Assembly (NCBI GenBank): GCA_002869305.1 | Contig: PKTC01000460.1 | Span: 1 to 14,288 of the forward strand | Source: Marinilabiliales bacterium | GTDB lineage: Bacteria > Bacteroidota > Bacteroidia > Bacteroidales > UBA12077 | DNA length: 14,288 nt | Direction: 5' to 3' | Part shown: in pieces, positions 7,748 through 12,979 of the stretch | How the letters are laid out: each line of letters opens with the position of its first letter | Position numbering within the stretch: the first letter of the stretch is position 1 | The notes under the pieces: generated by a model | What the model was told of the DNA's origin: nothing | Database searches by the model: none | What the model saw: only the letters and a program-made list of their open reading frames with translations | Translations under genes and position numbers: made by a program

Positions 7748-8495
7748 CAATTTTGTGTTAAAAGGTTTACCTCCTGCTAAATATTATTTTTCCAAGGACA
7801 AAAAATTTTATAAACTGATTTTTCAGCTTACAGGATTATATCCTTCGGACATACAGGTTTTTAAGGTTGCCTTTACTCATAAATCTGCATCCAGAAGTTT
7901 CGATAGATCAAGAAATATTAATAATGAACGGTTAGAATTTTTAGGTGACGCAATACTTGCTTCGATTGTTGCCGATTTTCTATATGCTTATTTTCCATTT
8001 AAGAAAGAAGGATTTTTGACCAAAATTAGGGCAAGAATCGTTAGTCGTGAACAACTTAACGAAATTGCTCTTAATATGGGTTTACAATATCATATAGTTT
8101 CGCATAATAATATTAATGGCACAAAAAATATTTATGGGAATGCTTTAGAAGCACTCATTGGTGCTGTATATGTAGATAAGGGATATAGAAAAACTAAAGA
8201 ATTTATTTTAAAAAAGATTATTGATACTAATATTGATTTATATAGATTAGCTTTAACTGATTCCGACTACAAAAGCCAGGTTATCGAATGGGCTCAGAAA
8301 AACAAGATGGAAATTGTCTACGAAGATGAGGAAGTGGAGAGTACAGAGCATAATAATCTTTATTTTACTTCAACCATTAAACTAAACGAGAACGTTCTTG
8401 GTAAAGGAAATGGATCCTCTAAAAAAGAAGCTCAACAAAATGCTTCAAAGGAGGCTTTAGAAAATACGGATGAGTTTAGCACAATTTCTTCATAA
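7725..8495 (+). CDS. rnc: Ribonuclease III (TTG start, overlaps fabF)
   Basis: An endoribonuclease that cuts double-stranded RNA in rRNA and mRNA maturation. 256 residues: RNase III catalytic domain at ~38-165, dsRNA-binding domain at ~180-248 (SQVIEWAQKNKMEIVYE, then GKGNGSSKKEAQQNASKEALE). The signature NNERLEFLGDAIL supplies E68, E71 and D75, matching E. coli E38, E41 and D45; E142 in NALEALIGA matches E117. The residue matching D114 is N139, a metal-ligand change that I recall as common in Bacteroidota RNase III. No ATG is available at the 5' end. TTG at 7725 gives MLRN, similar to what I remember of Bacteroides RNase III starts, and overlaps fabF by 23 bp; GTG at 7755 is the alternative and would add no overlap. 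The N-terminal extension of ~35 residues before the catalytic domain is typical of the phylum. Confidence 0.93.
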   Translation: MLRNIQNSNFVLKGLPPAKYYFSKDKKFYKLIFQLTGLYPSDIQVFKVAFTHKSASRSFDRSRNINNERLEFLGDAILASIVADFLYAYFPFKKEGFLTKIRARIVSREQLNEIALNMGLQYHIVSHNNINGTKNIYGNALEALIGAVYVDKGYRKTKEFILKKIIDTNIDLYRLALTDSDYKSQVIEWAQKNKMEIVYEDEEVESTEHNNLYFTSTIKLNENVLGKGNGSSKKEAQQNASKEALENTDEFSTISS

Positions 8496-8562
8496 CAAAT
8501 TATAACATCTATAGAAATAATAATTTATTATTCCTATTTTTATTTTTCTTAAGAAATAAAAA

Positions 8563-8991
8563 GTGGCTAAGAAAAAGATACATAAATTATTATTGGACGA
8601 TGAAGGTGATTTTACTTTAATTGGTATCGCATCGCATGAAAATGATTACAGATTAAGTTGGGCAATTAACAAATTCATAAAATTAGAACTTGTAAAATGC
8701 GAAGATCTAAAAATTAATCATCCGAAACACAATATAGAAATCAACTATTCGATGTATAATTATTCAGACATGAATAATTATATTAACTATGATTTAATTT
8801 CAAATAAATCAGAAAAGGGTTTTTTATTACCGGAATTAAAGAATATTGATTTTATATTGAGAGTTTCAGGCTATTCTGATATAGATTACCTAAGTAAATT
8901 GTTAATTCGGCTAAAAAAAATTGACATTGTAATTACTGAATTTAAAATTGATACTATCCCAGAAAGGCAAAAGAAGCTTTTTGCGTTTTAA
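8563..8991 (+). CDS. IPExxxVDY family protein (GTG start)
   Basis: A 142-residue cytosolic protein of unknown biochemical function from a family found in Bacteroidota and named for a conserved IPExxxVDY motif. Here the motif reads LPELKNIDF at residues 89-97. The N-terminal part GDFTLIGIASHENDYRLSWAINKFIKLEL also fits the family pattern as I recall it. No signal peptide or membrane segment is visible. The start must be GTG at 8563, since an in-frame TAA lies two codons upstream and the first ATG is far inside. It is the last gene of the acpP-fabF-rnc cluster, 67 nt behind rnc, and ends just before a strong hairpin terminator. The family is often beside rnc and pyruvate kinase; no pyk is present here. 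The family call is good; the role is unknown. Confidence 0.83.
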   Translation: MAKKKIHKLLLDDEGDFTLIGIASHENDYRLSWAINKFIKLELVKCEDLKINHPKHNIEINYSMYNYSDMNNYINYDLISNKSEKGFLLPELKNIDFILRVSGYSDIDYLSKLLIRLKKIDIVITEFKIDTIPERQKKLFAF

Positions 8992-9008
8992 TATCTCATT
9001 AAAACCGA

Positions 9009-9032
9009 AAAGAGAGACTCCTGTCTCTCTTT
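9009..9032 (+). terminator. Hairpin terminator after the acpP-rnc cluster
   Basis: A perfect 10-bp stem with arms AAGAGAGAC plus one flanking A-T pair (9009-9018) and GTCTCTCTT plus T (9023-9032), closed by a TCCT tetraloop. It starts 17 nt after the stop codon of the IPExxxVDY gene. The T-run is short (TTT), so it is a strong hairpin with a weak tail, but its position and perfect pairing make termination the most likely role. Confidence 0.7.
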
Positions 9033-9057
9033 CCATAACCCTAAAATATAAACCTAT

Positions 9058-9095
9058 TTGACAATCTTTCTTGCGTCTCTGGTTGTCAATGACAA
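9058..9095. promoter_or_regulatory. TTGTCA-A-TGACAA palindrome with an upstream half-site
   Basis: 9083-9095 is a perfect odd-centred palindrome, TTGTCA-A-TGACAA. A further TGACAA half-site lies at 9059-9064, exactly 31 bp before the TGACAA at 9090, about three helical turns. This looks like an operator for a dimeric regulator acting on the rprX-like operon. No regulator can be named from the sequence. Confidence 0.4.
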
Positions 9096-9112
9096 AAGTA
9101 TTTCATCCTTTG

Positions 9113-9151
9113 GTTAAGTTTCTTAAACCTTTGTTAAATAATGTTAAATAA
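9113..9151. promoter_or_regulatory. Phased TTAA boxes upstream of the rprX-like gene (candidate response-regulator site)
   Basis: TTAA occurs at 9114, 9123, 9134 and 9144, at spacings of 9, 11 and 10 bp. The last two are a perfect tandem 10-bp direct repeat, TGTTAAATAA twice (9132-9151). Boxes repeated once per helical turn are typical of OmpR-family response-regulator sites. The operon's own RprY-like regulator is the obvious candidate, making this a possible autoregulation site. AT-rich DNA makes single TTAA boxes cheap; the phasing is the evidence. Confidence 0.45.
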
Positions 9152-9175
9152 TTCATTTAGAACAGATCAAGAGTT

Positions 9176-9183
9176 TATATTTG
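9176..9183 (+). promoter_or_regulatory. Candidate -7 element of the rprX-like operon
   Basis: TATATTTG matches TAnnTTTG perfectly. Its end lies only 7 nt before the ATG at 9191, so the transcript would be almost leaderless. No good -33 TTTG is found at normal spacing; the nearest is TTTA at 9156-9159. A poor -33 box beside phased TTAA repeats would fit an activator-dependent promoter. Confidence 0.42.
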
Positions 9184-9190
9184 TAAAGCT

Positions 9191-10777
9191 ATGCAAAAAC
9201 GACTTCTTTGGATAATAACGATCATTCTGTCGGTCACATTAATTTGTTTGATACTTGTGCAGGTTTACTGGATAAACAATGCTGTTAAAATTAAAGAGGA
9301 GCAATTTTATCAGTTAGTAAACAAAGGAATGGATAATATTGTAGAAAAAATTGAAAATCGAGAAATGATTTCTCAAGTGGTTAATGAAATGGATCCTTTC
9401 CACGATGTTTCACCTTATGGAAGTCCGTCCATTAATTACCAATCAAACAAAGTAACTCAAAGTGCTTTTGGTTTATCTACTACAAGTCAAGAGAAGGAGG
9501 TATTTGTGCTTCAAAATACAGATTCTTTAAGTGTCAGTTCTCAGCTAAAGCTACTAGGTAAAAATATTATTCAAATTAATAATCAGTCATCATTGCAATT
9601 CGACAATACCAACAAACAAGAGTCATTTGGGAATTTAAAGCTTAATATTGGTTTTAACGAGAAGCTTAATAACAGGACTGTATTTGTTGAGAATGTTGTA
9701 AATAAATTAATACAGATTGATGTAGATATTGAGGATAGAATAGATAAAAAGACAATTGAACAGATTATTAATAATACCTTTCTTGAGCTAGGCATTGATA
9801 TAGATTATGAGTATGTTATCACAAAAAACAAATACAAAGCTGTTTATAGTTCAAAAAATTATGATGCCCGAGCTAAAGCCAAGAAGTTTTCTATTAGGTT
9901 ATATCCTAATGATGTTCAAGACAAGAGTAATTACTTATTTTTGTATTTTCCGACCGAAAAAAACTTTATTTTCCACTCTACCAGTTTTATGGTTATCTCC
10001 TCAATTATCCTAACTATCATCATTATTCTTGGGTTTTCGCTTTCAATACATATAATGTTTAAACAGAAACGTCTTTCTCAAATAAAGAACGACTTTGTAA
10101 ACAATATGACACATGAGTTAAAAACACCTATCTCAACAATATCTTTGGCATCTCAGTTGTTGAAAGATGATTCAATTCCTGTGGAAGCTAAGAATTTGGG
10201 TTATATTTCAAATATAATTGACGATGAAAGTAAACGGCTTAGTTTTCAGGTTGAAAAAGTTCTAAAAACAGCACTTTTTGAACAAGGTAAAATAAAACTT
10301 AAACAGAGAGAGATTAATATTCATAACTTGATTGAGAGTGCAATCAAAAATTTTGATATTCAAGTTAAAACGCGAAATGGGAATTTGGTAAAACACCTGG
10401 AAGCAGAAAATCCAATTTTAAATGTTGATGAGGTTCATTTTACAAATATAATTTTTAACTTGCTCGATAATGCAGTAAAATATAGTGATAAAGAACCTGA
10501 TATAACAGTATCAACCAAACAGAATGGGAAAGGAGTATTTGTTTCTGTCGCCGACCAAGGAATAGGGATCAGAAAACAGGATCAAAAAAGAATATTTGAT
10601 CAATTTTTTAGAGTTTCAACTGGGAATGTGCATGATGTAAAAGGTTTTGGATTAGGTTTAAGCTATGTTAAAAAGATTGTTGATGCACATCATGGAGAAA
10701 TTACTTTGAAATCTGAATATAGGAAAGGAACAACTTTTGAGATATTTATTCCAAATAATCATATAAATAATGGATAA
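9191..10777 (+). CDS. rprX: Sensor histidine kinase, RprX-like
   Basis: A membrane sensor kinase of 528 residues paired with the response regulator that follows. TM1 spans about residues 7-27, then a periplasmic sensor region of ~235 residues (rich in Asn, Gln and Ser at 60-150), TM2 at about 263-289. No HAMP domain is present: TM2 runs straight into HisKA. The phosphoacceptor is H308 in DFVNNMTHELKTPIS. The ATPase boxes are complete: N box NLLDNAVKYS (N427), G1 DQGIGIRKQD (D455), F box FDQFFRV, G2 GFGLGLSYVKK (485-495). The 3' end overlaps the regulator gene by 8 bp, which indicates coupled translation. Architecture and partner match RprX of Bacteroides. What it senses cannot be read from the sequence. 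Kinase identity is certain; the symbol rests on the partner and overall layout. Confidence 0.95.
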   Translation: MQKRLLWIITIILSVTLICLILVQVYWINNAVKIKEEQFYQLVNKGMDNIVEKIENREMISQVVNEMDPFHDVSPYGSPSINYQSNKVTQSAFGLSTTSQEKEVFVLQNTDSLSVSSQLKLLGKNIIQINNQSSLQFDNTNKQESFGNLKLNIGFNEKLNNRTVFVENVVNKLIQIDVDIEDRIDKKTIEQIINNTFLELGIDIDYEYVITKNKYKAVYSSKNYDARAKAKKFSIRLYPNDVQDKSNYLFLYFPTEKNFIFHSTSFMVISSIILTIIIILGFSLSIHIMFKQKRLSQIKNDFVNNMTHELKTPISTISLASQLLKDDSIPVEAKNLGYISNIIDDESKRLSFQVEKVLKTALFEQGKIKLKQREINIHNLIESAIKNFDIQVKTRNGNLVKHLEAENPILNVDEVHFTNIIFNLLDNAVKYSDKEPDITVSTKQNGKGVFVSVADQGIGIRKQDQKRIFDQFFRVSTGNVHDVKGFGLGLSYVKKIVDAHHGEITLKSEYRKGTTFEIFIPNNHINNG

Positions 10778-11459
10778 AAATGTAAAAATAATGCTGGCCG
10801 AAGATGACGAAAATCTTGGCACATTGCTTCGTGAATACCTTTTGGCTAAAGGCTTAAAAACAGATTTATTTGTAAATGGAGAATTAGCTTTAGAAGGTTT
10901 CAAGAAAGGTAAATACGATTTGTGTATTTTAGATGTTATGATGCCTAAAATGGATGGCTTTAGTGTTGCACGCGAAATGAGAAAACTAAATGCACACGTG
11001 CCATTTATTTTTCTAACAGCCAAATCATTAAAGGATGATGTGATTGAAGGTTTCTCTGTTGGTGCCGATGACTACATGACCAAGCCCTTTAGCATGGAAG
11101 AATTACTTTTCAGAATAAAAGCTATTCTTCGAAGAACAAATTCCAACCAAGTTTCAGAAACCAATGAAAAATATACAATAGGTGATTATGAGTTTGATTC
11201 TCAAAAGCAATTACTAAAAATTAAAGACAAAGAACAAAAGCTTACCACGAAGGAGTCGGATTTGCTAAAACTTCTTTGTAATAATATGAATAACATATTA
11301 GAAAGGAATTTTGCCCTTAAAACAATTTGGCAGGAGGATAGCTACTTTAATGCCAGAAGTATGGATGTTTATATTACAAAACTAAGAAAGTACTTGAAAG
11401 AAGATTCTTCCATTCAGATATTGAATATTCATGGGAAAGGATATAAGTTGATAGTGTAG
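10770..11459 (+). CDS. rprY: OmpR/PhoB-family response regulator, RprY-like
   Basis: A DNA-binding response regulator, 229 residues. The receiver domain (residues ~5-118) has the acidic pocket E11, D12 and D13, phosphoacceptor D55 in CILDVMMPK, T83 in FLTAK and K105 in TKPFS. The winged-helix output domain covers ~133-229, with LTTKESDLLKLL, the RSMDVYITKLRKYL recognition-helix region and the terminal HGKGYKLIV. Phrases such as EDDENLGTLLREYLLAKG and NFALKTIWQEDSYFNARSMDV agree closely with what I remember of RprY from Bacteroides and Porphyromonas, a regulator linked in the literature to oxidative stress and metabolism. It overlaps the kinase gene by 8 bp and is 2 nt from the next gene. The phased TTAA boxes at 9113-9151 are its likely target if it autoregulates. 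Confidence 0.95.
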   Translation: MDKNVKIMLAEDDENLGTLLREYLLAKGLKTDLFVNGELALEGFKKGKYDLCILDVMMPKMDGFSVAREMRKLNAHVPFIFLTAKSLKDDVIEGFSVGADDYMTKPFSMEELLFRIKAILRRTNSNQVSETNEKYTIGDYEFDSQKQLLKIKDKEQKLTTKESDLLKLLCNNMNNILERNFALKTIWQEDSYFNARSMDVYITKLRKYLKEDSSIQILNIHGKGYKLIV

Positions 11460-11461
11460 AA

Positions 11462-12001
11462 ATGATAAACGAACAAAAAAAGAATATTCGGAAGGAAATA
11501 ACGGAAAAGAAAAGCCTAATTTCCTTAGAAGAAAAGAAAGCTAAATCAAAAATTTTATTCAATAAAATTGAGAAAATTCCGGAATTCCAGAATTCCAAAG
11601 TTGTTATGGCTTATTGGTCAATGCCCGACGAGGTTTTTACACACGATTTTGTGCTTAAATGGTTTAATGAGAAAATAATTATATTACCAGTTGTAACAGG
11701 CAGTGAACTTGAATTAAAAGTTTTTAGTGGTCTGCAGAATATGCGTATTGGAGAAGCATATGGAATTGAAGAACCAATAGGAGTTAGTTTCACACGGTTT
11801 AATGAGATAGATATGATTATCGTTCCAGGAGTGGCTTTTGATAAAAATAATAATCGTTTAGGCAGAGGCAAAGCATATTATGATAAAATACTTAATAAAA
11901 CACAAGCATTAAAATTGGGTATATGCTTTGATTTCCAGTATCTGAAAAATGTTCCAGTAGATCAACACGATGTTAAAATGGATATGGTAATGTATGAATA
12001 G
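11462..12001 (+). CDS. ygfA: 5-formyltetrahydrofolate cyclo-ligase (MTHFS)
   Basis: A cytosolic enzyme that converts 5-formyl-THF to 5,10-methenyl-THF using ATP, returning stored folate to the one-carbon pool. 179 residues, typical for the family. The basic N-terminal helix (EQKKNIRKEI) supplies nucleotide-binding residues. The core holds VVMAYWSMPDEVFT and the substrate-loop signature GVAFDKNNNRLGRGKAYYDKIL (residues ~123-144), the most diagnostic stretch; the family's usual GKGYYD is GKAYYD here. It ends in the expected acidic C-terminus. The ATG lies 2 nt after the rprY stop and the next gene starts 5 nt after its stop, so it is embedded in the rprX-like operon. Known as ygfA or fau in E. 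coli. Confidence in function is high. Confidence 0.92.
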   Translation: MINEQKKNIRKEITEKKSLISLEEKKAKSKILFNKIEKIPEFQNSKVVMAYWSMPDEVFTHDFVLKWFNEKIIILPVVTGSELELKVFSGLQNMRIGEAYGIEEPIGVSFTRFNEIDMIIVPGVAFDKNNNRLGRGKAYYDKILNKTQALKLGICFDFQYLKNVPVDQHDVKMDMVMYE

Positions 12002-12006
12002 CTCAA

Positions 12007-12525
12007 ATGGGACAAAGAACGACACATTCAAAGTTATTATTTAATAATGGAATATTGCCTGAGAATTATTTTCCTCCAATTATTATTGGCTATAATATAA
12101 AAACTCCCGAAAATATGGGAAATATTATTCGATTAGCTGATAACGTTGGTTGTCAGGAAGTTTTTTTTATAACTGATAATAAGAACCAACGTGAATCTAA
12201 AATAAAAAAAACAGCTTCATCAAGTTTTAACTCTGTAAAATGGAGTTTTTGCGATATAATGGAACTTCAATCAGAAATTCCAAAGGATTATATCTGGATT
12301 GGCGTTGAAACTTCAAGTGATTCTAAGAATATTTTTAGTTCTGATTTGCCTCAAAAAGTAGCTGTTGTTGTCGGAAATGAAATAAATGGAATCGATTCAA
12401 AAATATTAGATATGTGTGAAAAAATCGTTCATATCCCATTAGTTGGTAATAATACATCCATGAATGTTTCTCATGCACTGGCAGTTGCTATTTTTGAGTG
12501 GCAAAGGAGGCAGCTTAAAGGTTAA
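12007..12525 (+). CDS. SpoU/TrmH-family RNA 2'-O-methyltransferase
   Basis: A SAM-dependent SPOUT methyltransferase predicted to add a 2'-O-methyl group to tRNA or rRNA. The 172-residue length is that of a stand-alone catalytic domain of the TrmH/TrmL type. All three trefoil-knot motifs are visible: motif 1 NMGNIIRLADNVG (residues 36-48, with N36 and R42), motif 2 VVVGNEINGID (120-130, E125) and motif 3 IPLVGNNTSMNVSHALAVAIFEW (143-165, S151 and N153; SMN replaces the common SLN). The substrate cannot be told from motifs alone: the position could be in tRNA (as TrmH or TrmL) or rRNA. It is the last gene of the rprX-like operon, 5 nt behind the cyclo-ligase, with no obvious terminator downstream. 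Confidence 0.92.
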   Translation: MGQRTTHSKLLFNNGILPENYFPPIIIGYNIKTPENMGNIIRLADNVGCQEVFFITDNKNQRESKIKKTASSSFNSVKWSFCDIMELQSEIPKDYIWIGVETSSDSKNIFSSDLPQKVAVVVGNEINGIDSKILDMCEKIVHIPLVGNNTSMNVSHALAVAIFEWQRRQLKG

Positions 12526-12549
12526 TTTTTCTGATTATCAACTAAATAA

Positions 12550-12575
12550 GATAATTATCATTTCAACAATTGTTG
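12550..12575. promoter_or_regulatory. Two adjacent perfect palindromes upstream of the 113-residue gene
   Basis: GATAATTATC at 12550-12559 is a perfect 10-bp palindrome and CAACAATTGTTG at 12564-12575 a perfect 12-bp one, 4 bp apart. The second ends within the candidate -33 element, so a bound regulator could block or recruit polymerase. They may be one compound operator. No regulator is identified. Confidence 0.4.
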
Positions 12576-12602
12576 CATCATTCATTTTTTGTGTTAACTT
12601 TA
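12571..12602 (+). promoter_or_regulatory. Candidate promoter for the 113-residue protein and TPR protein genes
   Basis: TGTTG at 12571-12575, 19 nt, then TAACTTTA at 12595-12602, which matches TAnnTTTG except for the last base. The start would be near 12607, leaving a leader of about 24 nt before the ATG at 12631. It is moderate evidence in AT-rich DNA, helped by the overlapping palindrome. Confidence 0.4.
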
Positions 12603-12630
12603 AAATATGTAAAACCAAAAAGTAAAAGTT

Positions 12631-12972
12631 ATGAGATTGTATTACCCCTACATGAATTTGTTTTATAAAGAAGGAACAAAGGACTACTTTCTTGAATTTC
12701 TGGTTAAAATACCAGGAAATTTATATAAAAAGGAAATTGTTCAATCTTTCGATGGTGAATACTGGGAAGTGAGACTTAATTTAATTGAGAAGAAAGATGA
12801 TATAGAGTCTCAAGTTAAGTTAGAAGAATATAAAGTTGCTCTAACTCCTGGTAATTTTCCACAGCTCGATAGAATAAAGGTAATAGTTAAAAACATTGAT
12901 AGTCATCTTCGAAATGGAGATCCTGATGGAGAAGGGAAGACTGGATCAGGTAATGGTGAAATAGAACCATAA
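12631..12972 (+). CDS. Hypothetical protein, 113 residues
   Basis: I do not recognise this protein. It has no signal peptide or membrane segment and is probably cytosolic. Residues 1-95 look like a compact mixed domain with likely beta strands (DYFLEFLVKIPG, EYWEVRLNLIEKK, RIKVIVKNID). The last ~18 residues form a flexible Gly/Asp/Glu tail (NGDPDGEGKTGSGNGEIEP). The ATG at 12631 follows a candidate promoter and palindromes, and the reading frame is clean with normal amino-acid makeup, so it is likely a real gene. The TPR/transmembrane gene starts 7 nt after its stop, which points to co-transcription and perhaps a shared signalling role; that link is inference only. No catalytic motif is visible. 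Confidence 0.72.
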   Translation: MRLYYPYMNLFYKEGTKDYFLEFLVKIPGNLYKKEIVQSFDGEYWEVRLNLIEKKDDIESQVKLEEYKVALTPGNFPQLDRIKVIVKNIDSHLRNGDPDGEGKTGSGNGEIEP

Positions 12973-12979
12973 AATACTT

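Noticed and set aside
8516..8532. AATAATA / TATTATT hairpin between rnc and the IPExxxVDY gene
   Set aside because: The stem has only A-T pairs and a three-base loop; it would be unstable and is expected by chance in AT-rich spacers.
10658..11023. 121-codon open frame on the minus strand
   Set aside because: It is antisense to the end of the kinase gene and the receiver domain of the regulator, both of which are certain genes; no domain or start signal supports it.
12550..12568. Fur-box-like reading of GATAATTATCATTTC
   Set aside because: Only about half of the 19-bp Fur consensus matches and no iron-related gene is nearby; kept only as a palindrome.
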